Source: Actinospineispora spinosispora DSM 44797 (lineage in GTDB: Bacteria > Actinomycetota > Actinomycetes > Mycobacteriales > Pseudonocardiaceae). Taken from it: a stretch of 64,000 nt of DNA. Made by a program: the position numbers and the translations under genes. The notes beneath the pieces are model-generated. The model was not told the DNA's origin. It did not search any database and was given only the letters and a program-made list of their open reading frames with translations. The stretch is taken from positions 294,748 through 358,747 of the forward strand of contig NZ_KE386837.1 of assembly GCF_000429025.1 (NCBI RefSeq), given 5' to 3'. Shown here piece by piece: positions 25,539 through 34,472 of this stretch; positions within the stretch are counted from its first letter, which is position 1; each line of letters begins with the position of its first letter.

Positions 25539-27500
25539 ATGCCGGAAGGGCCGTTTGGTTCGGGGTTCAATCCGCTCGAAGACCTGGTCAAGGGCCTGGT
25601 CAACGGGTTGGAGCAGTCGTTGGGTGGCGTTGTGGCGCCCGAAGGACGTGACCGGCGCACCCCCGCGCTGGATCGTTTCGGTCGGGACCTGACCGCCGAG
25701 GCGCGCGCCGGCAAGCTGGACCCGGTCATCGGGCGGGACGCCGAGGTCGCCGAGCTGCTCGAGGTGCTGTCGCGGCGCACGAAGAACAACCCGGTGCTGA
25801 TCGGTGACCCCGGGGTCGGCAAGACCGCCATCGTGGAAGGTGTCGCGTCGCGGATCGCCGCCGACACCGTGCCGCAGGCGCTGCGCGGTCGGCGTCTCGT
25901 GGTGCTCGACCTGGCCGGGCTGGTCGCCGGCACCCGGTACCGGGGTGATTTCGAGGAGCGGTTCGGCGCGGTCATCGACGAGGTGCTCGCCGCGGACCGA
26001 AACGTACTGTTGTTCCTCGACGAACTGCACACGATCATCGGCGCGGGTGGTGCCGAGGGCGCCCCGATGGACGCCGGCAGCATGCTGAAACCTGCGCTGG
26101 CCAGGGGCGGGCTGCAGCTGATCGGCGCGACGACCGTCGAGGAGTACCGCAAGCACCTGGAACGGGACGCCGCGCTGGAACGTCGCTTCCAGCCGATCCT
26201 GGTCGCCGAGCCGTCCGTCGCGGACACCGTGACGATCCTGCTGGGCCTGCGCGAACGCTACGAGCAGCACCACGCGGTCCGGATCACCGAGGCCGCCGCC
26301 GAGGCGGCGGCGCGGCTGTCCGACCGCTACCTCACCGACCGGTTCCTGCCGGACAAGGCGATCGACCTGATGGACCGGGCCAGCGCCCGGGTCCGGCTGC
26401 GGACCGAGCCGTCCTCGCTCGCCGAGCCGCACCGGGTCGCGGTCGGCACGGACGGGGTGGCCACGGTCGCCGCGACCTCCGGCACCGACGTCACCGCCGA
26501 CGACGTCGCGGACGTCGTCGCCAGCATCACCGGCATCCCGGTCTCCCGCCTCACCGAGCTCGACCGGCACCGGCTGCTGCACCTGGAGGACCTGCTCGCC
26601 GAGCGGGTCGTGGGCCAGCGCGACGCGATCGATGTGGTCGCCGACGCCGTCCGGGCAGGACGCGCCGGCATGACGCACCCGGATCGACCGGTCGGGTCGT
26701 TCCTGTTCCTCGGGCCGACCGGGGTCGGCAAGACCGAGCTGGCCACCGCACTCGCCGGCGTCCTGTACGGCGAGCAGGACCGCCTCGTGCGCCTGGACAT
26801 GACGGAGTTCGGCGACCGGCACACGGTGTCCCGGCTGGTCGGCGCCCCGCCCGGCTACATCGGGCACGACGAGGCCGGCCAGCTCACCGACGCGGTTCGC
26901 CGCACGCCCTACACCGTCGTGCTGCTCGACGAGATCGAGAAGGCACATCCCGACGTGCTCGGCATCCTGCTGCAGGTCCTGGACGCGGGCCGGCTGACCG
27001 ACGCGCGCGGTCGCACGGTCGACTTCACCAACACAGTGATCATCATGACCAGCAACATCGGGGCGCAGGCGCTGCTCGCCGCGACGGCGGCGGGCCGCGC
27101 GGTCGAGGAGGTCAGGGAACCGCTGATGGCCGATGTGCGACGGCACTTCCGGCCGGAGTTCCTGAACCGCATCGACGAGATCGTGCTGTTCCTGGGCCTC
27201 GGCCGGGTCGAGCTACGGGCCATCACCGAGCTGCTGCTGACCGAGACCAGGCAGCGGCTCGCGGCCAGGCAGGTCGGGCTGCGGCTGGACGTGGCGGCGG
27301 TGGACTGGCTGGCGATGCGCGGCTACCAGCCCGAGTACGGTGCGCGCCCGTTGCGTCGGACGATCGGCCGCGAGCTGGAACGTCACCTGTCCCGGCTGCT
27401 GCTCGGGGGTGAGCTGGCCGAAGGCCACGAGGTCCACGTCTCGGTGGCAGCCGCCGGTGACCGCCTCGAACTCACCGTCGTGCCTGCTCAAAACCCGTGA
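25539..27500 (+). CDS. Short Clp/HSP100 double-AAA+ ATPase
   Basis: 653 residues, against roughly 820-860 for ClpC and ClpB. Two AAA+ modules are intact: Walker A GDPGVGKT at 89-96 and GPTGVGKT at 392-399, Walker B LFLDELHT and VLLDEIEK. There is no Clp-N repeat domain and the middle coiled-coil is almost absent. I see no ClpP-binding (L/I)GF loop, so protein remodelling without ClpP is more likely than degradation. Start ATG 25539 has GAGGAGG with 7-nt spacing. The stop TGA lies inside a GTGAGTG palindrome. Confidence 0.88.
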   Translation: MPEGPFGSGFNPLEDLVKGLVNGLEQSLGGVVAPEGRDRRTPALDRFGRDLTAEARAGKLDPVIGRDAEVAELLEVLSRRTKNNPVLIGDPGVGKTAIVEGVASRIAADTVPQALRGRRLVVLDLAGLVAGTRYRGDFEERFGAVIDEVLAADRNVLLFLDELHTIIGAGGAEGAPMDAGSMLKPALARGGLQLIGATTVEEYRKHLERDAALERRFQPILVAEPSVADTVTILLGLRERYEQHHAVRITEAAAEAAARLSDRYLTDRFLPDKAIDLMDRASARVRLRTEPSSLAEPHRVAVGTDGVATVAATSGTDVTADDVADVVASITGIPVSRLTELDRHRLLHLEDLLAERVVGQRDAIDVVADAVRAGRAGMTHPDRPVGSFLFLGPTGVGKTELATALAGVLYGEQDRLVRLDMTEFGDRHTVSRLVGAPPGYIGHDEAGQLTDAVRRTPYTVVLLDEIEKAHPDVLGILLQVLDAGRLTDARGRTVDFTNTVIIMTSNIGAQALLAATAAGRAVEEVREPLMADVRRHFRPEFLNRIDEIVLFLGLGRVELRAITELLLTETRQRLAARQVGLRLDVAAVDWLAMRGYQPEYGARPLRRTIGRELERHLSRLLLGGELAEGHEVHVSVAAAGDRLELTVVPAQNP

Positions 27501-27539
27501 GTGGCGAGTGGTCCGATAGGACCACTCGCCACTCACGGG
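27494..27539. terminator. GTGAGTG-family palindrome at the Clp stop
   Basis: Perfect 21-bp arms (27494-27514 and 27519-27539) around GATA. The Clp stop TGA (27498-27500) is part of the left arm. The convergent hydrolase gene ends 24 bp further on, so it likely terminates transcription from both sides. Confidence 0.8.
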
Positions 27540-27562
27540 GAAGTGTCGTGCCTGGTCACCTC

Positions 27563-28405
27563 TCACGAGGTGTTGTCGGCCGCCTCTCGGGGTTCTGCGT
27601 GGGTGGCGGCGGCTTCGCGTTCGGCCCAGGCGCAGGTGTCCAGGATCGTGCGGGCGCACAGCTCCGGGTTATCGCTCATCGGGACGTGACCGCAGTCCGG
27701 CAGCGTCACGTGATGCGCGGCGGGCAGCAGCCGGGCCGCGCGCTGCGCCTGGCGCGGCGGCAGGACCCGGTCCTTGTCACCCCAGGCGATCGTCACCGGC
27801 ACCGTCGGCGGCGTGCCCGCCCAGGCGTAGCCACGACCGGCCCGGATCGTCGGGGTGAACGACACCGACTCGCGCAGCGCCGTCATGTCACCGATCGCGG
27901 AGATGCGGTCGATCCGGTCCGGGTGCGCGTATAACACGCCCAGCGTGCCCGCCCGCAACCGGCCGTTGTCGACCAACAGCGACCGGATCGCGCCGGGAGC
28001 CAGCGCACCGGACCGGATCATCCGCAGCGTCAGCAGCGCGCGCGTCCGGTCCCGGCTGTCCCAGAAACCCGCCGGGGACAGCGCGGTCGTCGAACGCACC
28101 AGACCATGGGACGCCGCCTCGATCGACAGCAGCCCGCCGAGCGAGTTGCCCGCGATGTGCGGCCGTTCGACGCCGAGCGTGTCGAACACGTCGGCGAGCA
28201 TCCGCATGCTGCCCTGCACATCGTGCTGGTAGCCGGCGGGCAGCGCGGGGGACAGCCCGAAACCGGGCATGTCGACGGAGATGACGTCGTGGTGCTCGGC
28301 GAGCTGGTCGAGCAGCGGGCGCCAGGCCTGCCAGCGGTGCCCGATGCCGTGCAGCAGCACCAGCGGGCTGCCCGATCCGCGTCGGTCGAAGTTGATCCTG
28401 ATCAT
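27563..28405 (-). CDS. Alpha/beta hydrolase, last gene of a coupled operon
   Basis: 280 residues. Oxyanion HG motif LLHGIGHRW, nucleophile Ser in GNSLGG, Asp in WGDKDRV and His in CGHVPMSD complete the triad. Its ATG overlaps the BVMO stop (ATGA), so it is translated with it. Next to a Baeyer-Villiger monooxygenase, ester or lactone hydrolysis is the obvious guess. The C-terminal ~20 residues are Ala/Glu rich. Confidence 0.9.
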   Translation of the reverse strand: MIRINFDRRGSGSPLVLLHGIGHRWQAWRPLLDQLAEHHDVISVDMPGFGLSPALPAGYQHDVQGSMRMLADVFDTLGVERPHIAGNSLGGLLSIEAASHGLVRSTTALSPAGFWDSRDRTRALLTLRMIRSGALAPGAIRSLLVDNGRLRAGTLGVLYAHPDRIDRISAIGDMTALRESVSFTPTIRAGRGYAWAGTPPTVPVTIAWGDKDRVLPPRQAQRAARLLPAAHHVTLPDCGHVPMSDNPELCARTILDTCAWAEREAAATHAEPREAADNTS

Positions 28406-29874
28406 GCGTTCACCAGATCCCGGTCGGCGTTCGTCACCTGATAGTCACCCGCGCGGAACCGCAGGTCGCGGTACAGCCTGGCGACCGACCACGGCCAGTT
28501 CGCCACGTTGTGTCCCTCGGCGTCGCGGTAGTAGCTGGAGCAGCCACCCGCGTTGTACACGGTCGGCCCGAGTGCCTTGGCGACCGCCTCGTTGTACCGC
28601 CGATGGACCTCGGGGCGGACCTGCAGCGACGCCCAGCCGGAGCGGGCCATCGCCGACACCGCGTCCGCCACGTACTGCGCCTGGTTCTCGATCGTGCCGA
28701 GCACCGAGGCGTGCCCGGGCGCGAGGTTCGGCCCGAGGAACACGAACAGGTTCGGGAACCCGGCGATCGCCGTCCCCAGGTAGGCCTGGGGCGGGTCGGT
28801 CGACCAGCGTGAGGCGAGGCTGTTGCCGTCACCGTCGAACACGTACCGGGCCACCGGTGGGTCGGTGATCTCGAAACCGGTCCCGTAGATGATCGTGTCG
28901 ACCGCGGCCGCCACCCCGTCCGCACCGATGACGGAGTTCGCGGTCAGTCGCGCCGCAGCCGGATGTACCTGCACGTTCGACCTGGTCAGCGCCGGATAGT
29001 AGGTGTTCGACACCATGATCCGCTTGCAGCCAAGGGTGAACGACGGGCTGAGCTTCGCGCGCAGCCGCGCGTCGCGCACCTGACGGAACAGCTGCAGCCG
29101 CGCCGCGGTCTGGACGCGGCGCATCAACGCCTCGTGCCGGAACGCGACCCCGATCGCCTCGTGCACCGCGTAGATGCCCAGGCGCACCGCCCGCCCGGTG
29201 ATCGGGACGGTCCGCATGAGGTACTGCGCCGTCCACGGGATCGAGAAGTCGAGTTTCGACAGCACCCAGGACGGCGTGCGCTGGAAGACGTGCAGCGACG
29301 CGACCTTCGGCGCGATCTCCGGGATGAACTGGATCGCCGACGCGCCGGTCCCGATCACCGCGACGCGCTTGCCGGTGAGGTCGTGGCCGTGGTCCCAGCG
29401 CGCCGAATGGAACGCCGTGCCTTCGAACGTCCCGGGCAGCGAGGGGACCACCGGTTCGTGCAGCGGTCCCGGCGCGGCCGCGAGGACCTGCGCGGTGTAC
29501 TCGCCGTCGCTGGTCTTCAGCCGCCAGCGCTGCGCCGCCGGGTCCCAGCGGGCCGCGGTGACGGCCACACCGAACCGGATGTCGTCGTACACGTCGTGGC
29601 GGCGCGCGCTGGCCCGGAAGTACCGCTGGATCTCCGGCTGGCGGCTGTAGAACCGGCTCCAGAACGGGTTCGGGTCGAACGAGTAGGAGTACCAGTGCGA
29701 CGGCACGTCACAGCCGCAACCGGGGTAGGTGTTCTCCCGCCAGGTGCCGCCGACGTCGTCGCCCTTCTCCAGCACGACGTAGTCGGTGATGCCCGAGCGG
29801 CGCAGCGCGATCGCGGTGGCGATGCCGGACGGCCCGGCGCCGATCACCGCGACCCGTACGTCCCGCGCGCCCAT
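28402..29874 (-). CDS. Baeyer-Villiger-type flavin monooxygenase
   Basis: 490 residues. GAGPSG at 12-17 binds FAD and GTGASA at 175-180 NADPH. The BVMO fingerprint at 150-161 (FEGTAFHSARWD) keeps the His (H156), unlike the fusion enzyme at 5110. It would oxygenate a ketone or aldehyde with NADPH and O2. Its start overlaps the stop of the diiron gene and its stop the start of the hydrolase gene, both ATGA. The organisation recalls the mymA locus of M. tuberculosis (monooxygenase, hydrolase, SDR). Confidence 0.9.
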   Translation of the reverse strand: MGARDVRVAVIGAGPSGIATAIALRRSGITDYVVLEKGDDVGGTWRENTYPGCGCDVPSHWYSYSFDPNPFWSRFYSRQPEIQRYFRASARRHDVYDDIRFGVAVTAARWDPAAQRWRLKTSDGEYTAQVLAAAPGPLHEPVVPSLPGTFEGTAFHSARWDHGHDLTGKRVAVIGTGASAIQFIPEIAPKVASLHVFQRTPSWVLSKLDFSIPWTAQYLMRTVPITGRAVRLGIYAVHEAIGVAFRHEALMRRVQTAARLQLFRQVRDARLRAKLSPSFTLGCKRIMVSNTYYPALTRSNVQVHPAAARLTANSVIGADGVAAAVDTIIYGTGFEITDPPVARYVFDGDGNSLASRWSTDPPQAYLGTAIAGFPNLFVFLGPNLAPGHASVLGTIENQAQYVADAVSAMARSGWASLQVRPEVHRRYNEAVAKALGPTVYNAGGCSSYYRDAEGHNVANWPWSVARLYRDLRFRAGDYQVTNADRDLVNA

Positions 29875-30785
29875 CAGACCGTCAACCCCTGCGCCCGCCA
29901 GATCAGCCGGGACGCTGGAGTGATCAGCCCGAGCTCGCGGTACACCGGGATGAAGTGGTCGACGCTGCGCTGGATGACCTCGTGCGCGTGCGGGTTGGAA
30001 CGCGCCGCGCGCACCGCCTCGGCCACGTCCAGCCCGGCCTCCGCGTACATCTCCGGTGTCTTGGTCGAGCGCACGACCAGGCCGATCCCGTACGCGACGG
30101 CCGCGGCGAGCGCCTCCCGGTAGGCCCGCGACAGCGTCGGGATGACGCGGAACAGCTCGTCGCGGGCGAAGCGCATGTGCCGCGCCTCCTCCACGACGTG
30201 GATGCGGAACGTCTGACGGCACAGCGGCTGGATCGTCTCGTCCCGCATCCCGATCCGCTGCAGCGCGTCGAACATCTCCTCGACGAACAGCACCGCGACG
30301 AACGCGAGCGGCTCGGTGGAGAACGCCCGCAGCAGGTCGGTGGCGAACCGGTCGGCCACGTTGAACCGGTACGGGCCACGCTGCAGCTTCTCCACCGTCC
30401 GGGAGAACATGGTCGAGTGCCGGGTCTCGTCGCCGATCTCGGTCAGCGCGTAGCGCAGGTGGTTGGACGCCGGGTCCCAGCTCAGCGCGTGCCTTGCCAG
30501 CATCTGCACGAACAGCGTCTCGACCCAGATGCCGAACGCGAGGTTGTTGGCCAGCTCGCAGCGGCTCAGCTCGATGCGGTGCGCGCGGCTCATCCGTTGC
30601 CACAGGTCCGTGCCGTACAGCGTGGACAGCTCCTCGGGAAGGAAGAACGTGTCCTCCTGCCACGGCTCGTTCCACGCCACGTCGACCTGCGGGTCGAAAC
30701 TGTGCTTCAGCGAGGCGTCCAGCAGCTTGACCGCCGTGGCCTCTCGATCCCCGACCGTACGAACACGCTTGACTGCGCTGGTCAT
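29874..30785 (-). CDS. AurF-like diiron oxygenase
   Basis: 303 residues, helical, with two E-x2-H iron-ligand motifs: E120/H123 (DETRH) and E200/H203 (EEARH), plus E90 and E170 in the expected helices. This is the PF11583 group that includes p-aminobenzoate N-oxygenase. The substrate is not evident. Both ends overlap neighbours by ATGA: the SDR stop at its start and the BVMO start at its stop. Confidence 0.85.
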   Translation of the reverse strand: MTSAVKRVRTVGDREATAVKLLDASLKHSFDPQVDVAWNEPWQEDTFFLPEELSTLYGTDLWQRMSRAHRIELSRCELANNLAFGIWVETLFVQMLARHALSWDPASNHLRYALTEIGDETRHSTMFSRTVEKLQRGPYRFNVADRFATDLLRAFSTEPLAFVAVLFVEEMFDALQRIGMRDETIQPLCRQTFRIHVVEEARHMRFARDELFRVIPTLSRAYREALAAAVAYGIGLVVRSTKTPEMYAEAGLDVAEAVRAARSNPHAHEVIQRSVDHFIPVYRELGLITPASRLIWRAQGLTV

Positions 30786-31699
30786 GACGTCCTCGATTCG
30801 TGGCGCGGGCTGGTGGTCGAGGGACGGGTGGGGGTGCCGAGCAGGCGGTTGCCGAGATCGGCGAGCCGGTTGAGACCGGAGTCGTTGCCGAGCTTGGCGG
30901 CGAGCCGCGACAGCGGGGTGGCGAAGTGGTAGGTGCCGTAGGAGACCCATGCGCCGAGCGTCACCGGCATGACCGGCACGCCGTAGCGGATGGCGAACGC
31001 GATGTGCCGCGCGACCAGGTCCGGCCCCGGGGCGAAGCGGCTGAAGAAGTCCTGCGCGATCCCGCCGACCGCTCCCGACCCGCCGACGAGCGTGCTGGCC
31101 GCGTAGATGTTGGTGGCGATGAACCCCGGGCAGATCGCGGTGACCCCGACGCCGTGGTCGGCCATCTCGGCCCGGATCGACTCGGACAGCATCAGCACGG
31201 CCGCCTTGGTCGCGGCGTACGCGGGCAGCAACCGGCTGGGGGTGAACGCGGCCGCGCTCGCGATGTTGACCAGGTACCCGCGCTGATCCGGCTGGTCACG
31301 GTGTCGCTGCGCGAGCTGCGCGCCGAACACCCGGCACCCGTGGACGACACCGAGCAGGTTGACGTCGACGACCCGGCGCCAGTCCTCGGCGGTGTGCTCG
31401 AGGAACGGTCCGCCCATCCCGATGCCGGCGTTGTTGACCACCACGTCGGCGACGCCGTGGGTGGTGCGCACCGACTCGGCGAACTGGTCCCAGGCGGCGG
31501 GATCCGCGACGTCGAGCGTGTGCGCATCGGCCTGACCACCTCGCTCGGTGATCCGCAGCACCGTCTCGCTCGCGGCGGACGGGTCGATGTCCGCGCAGAT
31601 CACCGTCGAGCCCGAGCGGGCGAAATGTTCGGCGGTCGCGCGGCCGATGCCCGATCCGGCACCGGTCACCACCACGAGCCGTGGTTCGAACCTGGCCAT
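30782..31699 (-). CDS. Short-chain dehydrogenase/reductase, first gene of a coupled operon
   Basis: 305 residues. TGAGSGIG at 12-19 binds NAD(P), NNAG follows, a Ser lies in NIASAAAF, and YAATK holds the catalytic Tyr and Lys. The C-terminus is longer than in minimal SDRs. With a diiron oxygenase, a BVMO and a hydrolase downstream, it could oxidise an alcohol to the ketone used by the BVMO. GGAG lies 10 nt before the ATG. It is divergent from the MerR gene. Confidence 0.9.
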   Translation of the reverse strand: MARFEPRLVVVTGAGSGIGRATAEHFARSGSTVICADIDPSAASETVLRITERGGQADAHTLDVADPAAWDQFAESVRTTHGVADVVVNNAGIGMGGPFLEHTAEDWRRVVDVNLLGVVHGCRVFGAQLAQRHRDQPDQRGYLVNIASAAAFTPSRLLPAYAATKAAVLMLSESIRAEMADHGVGVTAICPGFIATNIYAASTLVGGSGAVGGIAQDFFSRFAPGPDLVARHIAFAIRYGVPVMPVTLGAWVSYGTYHFATPLSRLAAKLGNDSGLNRLADLGNRLLGTPTRPSTTSPRHESRTS

Positions 31700-31745
31700 A
31701 GTCGATCACTCCAGTGTGAGTCGTAACGAGCCATCACGAATGTAA

Positions 31746-31757
31746 CATTGGTCAATG
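31746..31757. promoter_or_regulatory. Small dyad in the SDR/MerR divergent region
   Basis: CATTG-GT-CAATG is a perfect 5-bp dyad in the 88-bp region between the two starts. The minus-strand reading contains TTGACC, a possible -35. It could be the MerR site, but the spacing to a -10 is not convincing. Confidence 0.45.
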
Positions 31758-31787
31758 GCTAAGTACTAGCACTACTCTGGGCGGGCC

Positions 31788-32570
31788 ATGACCGAGTACC
31801 GCATCGACGAGCTCGCCCGGGTAGCCGGCACGACCAGTCGAAACGTGCGCGCCTACCAGGAGCGCGGCCTGCTGCCGCCGCCCCGCAAACAGGGCCGGGT
31901 CGGCATCTACACCGAGACCCACCTGGCGAGGCTGCGGCTCATCACGTCACTGCACGACCGCGGCTACACGTCCACCCAGATCTCGGAGCTGATCGCGAGC
32001 TGGGAACAGGGCCGCGACCTGCGGGACGTGCTCGGCCTGGAGCAGGTGCTCAACAGTCCGTGGACCGACGAGATCCCCACCTACCTGCCGACCGAACAGG
32101 TACGGGCCTTCCTTGCGACCTCCGCCGACCCCGCCGACACCGACGCGATGTTCAACCGCGTCGCGGCTCTCGGGGTGATCAAGCCGGAGGGCGACCAGTG
32201 CCTGGTGCCGAGCCCGTCACTGATCAGCACGGTCCTGGAGCTGGTCGGCAGGGGCTTCAAGCTGGTCGATGTGATCGCCCTGCACGAACGCATCGTGCCC
32301 GCGATCAACGACATAGCCAGGCAGATGGTCGAGGCCGGCGCCGCCAGGGTGGTGGAGGAGCACGGCGAGGCCTGGTTGCCCGCCGACGGTGAGGTAGGCG
32401 AGGTGACGGCGTTGCTGGACCGCCTCCGCCAGCTGGCGATGTCCTCGATCCAGGGCCTGCTGGCGCACGCGCTGGAACACCACGTGGCGGACGTGATGGG
32501 CGAACACCTGGCAAGGGTGATCAAACAGAACACGTCGGCGGAGCCCATCCAGCGCCCAGACTTCCTCTGA
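31788..32570 (+). CDS. MerR-family regulator
   Basis: 260 residues. A MerR winged HTH fills residues 1-75 (YRIDELARVAGTTSRNVRAYQERGLLPPP). A ~180-residue C-terminal domain follows, longer than in metal sensors and of unknown ligand. It is divergent from the four-gene oxygenase operon and is its most likely activator. A 70-bp palindrome begins 29 bp after its stop. Confidence 0.9.
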   Translation: MTEYRIDELARVAGTTSRNVRAYQERGLLPPPRKQGRVGIYTETHLARLRLITSLHDRGYTSTQISELIASWEQGRDLRDVLGLEQVLNSPWTDEIPTYLPTEQVRAFLATSADPADTDAMFNRVAALGVIKPEGDQCLVPSPSLISTVLELVGRGFKLVDVIALHERIVPAINDIARQMVEAGAARVVEEHGEAWLPADGEVGEVTALLDRLRQLAMSSIQGLLAHALEHHVADVMGEHLARVIKQNTSAEPIQRPDFL

Positions 32571-32598
32571 GCCTGTGACCGATGGGGCTGGGCCGGCG

Positions 32599-32668
32599 AC
32601 TTTGCACACCGTGGTGCTGCGTCGCACACGTCCGGACGTATGCGACGCAGCACGTAGGTGTGCAAAGT
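32599..32668. repeat. 70-bp palindrome, copy C
   Basis: Same length and ends as copies A, B and D, with mid-arm GTGCTGCG opposite CGCAGCAC. The right arm has two local changes (ACGTAT, CGTAGG) that weaken pairing. It lies between the MerR gene and pobA. Confidence 0.88.
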
Positions 32669-32697
32669 CGCCCTGGGACGCGGTCACCAGCTGAGGT

Positions 32698-32714
32698 CTT
32701 CCGTTAGGCGGAAG
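32698..32714. promoter_or_regulatory. Inverted repeat upstream of pobA
   Basis: CTTCCG-TTAGG-CGGAAG, 6-bp arms with a 5-bp centre, 43 bp before the pobA start. The TTCCG-N5-CGGAA shape resembles IclR-type operators, and IclR proteins often control pobA. No regulator gene of that type is in the window. Confidence 0.5.
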
Positions 32715-32757
32715 AACGCCTGGTTGGATGAGCGCACGCCCGGTCAGGATGGCGGGC

Positions 32758-33927
32758 ATGGAACGCACACAGGTCGCCATCGTGGGCGCCGGTCCGGCAG
32801 GGCTGTTGCTGGGGCACCTCCTGCGGGCGCGGGGGATCGACACCGTGCTGCTGGAGGCGCGCTCCCGGTCGTACGTCGAGCAGCGGGTCCGCGCGGGTGT
32901 GTGCGAGCACCCCACCGTCGAACTTCTGCGCGAGCTGGGCCTCGCCGACCGCCTCGACCGTGAAGGACTGCCGCACCACGGGATCTCGCTGCGTTTCGAC
33001 CGGGCCGATCACCGGATCGACCTGACCGAGCTCACCGGGAAACAGATCACCGTCTACGGCCAGCAGGAGATCGTCAAGGACCTCATCGCGGCCCGGCTGG
33101 CCGGCGGCGAGACGATCGAGTTCGAGGTGACCGACGTCGCGCTGCACGACCTCGACACCGACACGCCCCGGGTGACCTGGACCGACGCGACCGGGGCAGC
33201 GCACGACCTTCGCTGCGACGCGATCGCGGGCTGCGACGGCTTCCACGGCATCAGTCGACCCGCGATCCCAGCGCCGCGGTTCTACGACCACACCTACCCG
33301 TTCGCCTGGCTCGGCGTGCTGGCCGAGACCCCGCCCTCACACGAGGAGCTGATCTACGCCAGGCACACCAACGGGTTCGCGCTGCACAGCATGCGTTCGC
33401 CCGAGGTCACCCGGCTGTACCTGCAGGTTTCACCGGACGACCAGCTCACCAACTGGTCCGACGCCCGCATCTGGGACGAGCTCGCCACGCGGCTGGAGGT
33501 GGACGGCGACTTCACCCTGCGCGAGGGCACGCTGCTGGAGAAGAGCATCACGCCGATGCGCAGCTTCGTCGCCGAACCGATGCGCCACGGCCGGCTGTTC
33601 CTGGCGGGCGACGCCGCGCACATCGTGCCGCCCACCGGCGCGAAGGGCATGAACCTGGCCGTCGCCGACGTACACCGGCTGGCCCCCGCGCTCACCGCGC
33701 TGCTCCGAGGTCAGGGCACCGAGCAGGCCGACACCTACTCCGACCGGTGCCTGCGCAGGGTCTGGCGGGCCGAGCACTTCTCCTACTTCATGACCACGAT
33801 GCTGCACCGGGCGCCGAACGAGGACCCGTTCGCCGACCAGCTGCAACTGTCCCAGCTCCGCTACGTGGCCACGTCGACGGCGGCGGCAACGAGCCTGGCC
33901 GAGAACTACGTGGGCCTGGACTTCTAA
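32758..33927 (+). CDS. pobA: 4-hydroxybenzoate 3-monooxygenase
   Basis: 389 residues, the usual PobA length. GAGPAG at 10-15 binds FAD. The RVRAGVCE segment holds the conserved active-site Arg region, GCDG is the DG motif, and FLAGDAAHIVPPTGAKGMNLA is the GD motif. LHSMRS followed by TRLYLQ matches the substrate-binding Ser/Arg/Tyr of PobA. It hydroxylates 4-hydroxybenzoate to protocatechuate with NAD(P)H and O2. The protocatechuate ring-cleavage genes are not in the window. The start is ATG 32758; an upstream in-frame ATG at 32728 lacks support. Confidence 0.92.
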   Translation: MERTQVAIVGAGPAGLLLGHLLRARGIDTVLLEARSRSYVEQRVRAGVCEHPTVELLRELGLADRLDREGLPHHGISLRFDRADHRIDLTELTGKQITVYGQQEIVKDLIAARLAGGETIEFEVTDVALHDLDTDTPRVTWTDATGAAHDLRCDAIAGCDGFHGISRPAIPAPRFYDHTYPFAWLGVLAETPPSHEELIYARHTNGFALHSMRSPEVTRLYLQVSPDDQLTNWSDARIWDELATRLEVDGDFTLREGTLLEKSITPMRSFVAEPMRHGRLFLAGDAAHIVPPTGAKGMNLAVADVHRLAPALTALLRGQGTEQADTYSDRCLRRVWRAEHFSYFMTTMLHRAPNEDPFADQLQLSQLRYVATSTAAATSLAENYVGLDF

Positions 33928-33936
33928 CCCCGCCCC

Positions 33937-33997
33937 CGCGAGTCGGGAACGTCAGCACCGCGAGTCGGGGGTTTCAGCACACCGAGTCGGTGTGCTG
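33937..33997. repeat. 22-bp direct repeats ending in a palindrome
   Basis: Two 22-bp copies starting CGCGAGTCGGG (33937-33958 and 33959-33980) run into a 23-bp palindrome CAGCACACCGA-G-TCGGTGTGCTG (33975-33997). It lies between pobA and a small membrane-protein gene. A related GAGCAC...TCGGTGTGCTC hairpin lies at about 40868-40895. Confidence 0.7.
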
Positions 33998-34007
33998 CAA
34001 TCGTCCG

Positions 34008-34472
34008 GTGACGGTGGGCGATCTGCTGGTGCTGGGCGGACTTGTCGGCCTCTGCGTGGCCATCGGCCTGGTGCTCGGGCTCCAGCGGATCGGCGTGTCG
34101 AAACGGACGTTGACGATCGCCAGCTGCGTCGCGGTGGTCGTGCCGATGGCCGCCATGGTCGTGGGGCTCGTCGTGGAACTCGGTGACTGGCGCCAGGTGC
34201 TGGTCGCGGCGGGGCTACTGGCCCCGGACGTGATCCTCGGCGTGGTGATCGCGCTGGTGATCGCCGTGGTCGTGCCGGTCACGCGCGCGTGGCGCTCCCG
34301 GCGCGCCTCACCGGGGCAGCCCGACGAAGGCGGCCATCTCGGTGGTCGTGTGGGCGAAGAACTCGTCGCTCGGGTCGACGCTCCCGACCAGCTGGCCGAA
34401 CAGCTCGAAGCTGATCATGCCGAACAGCTGCGTCCAGGCCACGATCACCCGGGTCAGCACCGGGCCCGGTAG
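34008..34472 (+). CDS. Small membrane protein, unknown, overlapping a TetR gene
   Basis: 154 residues from GTG 34008. Three hydrophobic segments span about residues 3-100 and look like a genuine membrane protein. The last ~55 residues are polar and read antisense through the 3' end of the TetR gene (165-bp convergent overlap), so the true product may be mostly the membrane part. I do not recognise the family. Confidence 0.45.
   Translation: MTVGDLLVLGGLVGLCVAIGLVLGLQRIGVSKRTLTIASCVAVVVPMAAMVVGLVVELGDWRQVLVAAGLLAPDVILGVVIALVIAVVVPVTRAWRSRRASPGQPDEGGHLGGRVGEELVARVDAPDQLAEQLEADHAEQLRPGHDHPGQHRAR

Noticed and set aside
25539..27500. Annotation as clpB or clpC
   Set aside because: The defining N-terminal and middle domains and ClpP loop are absent, so no symbol is given.
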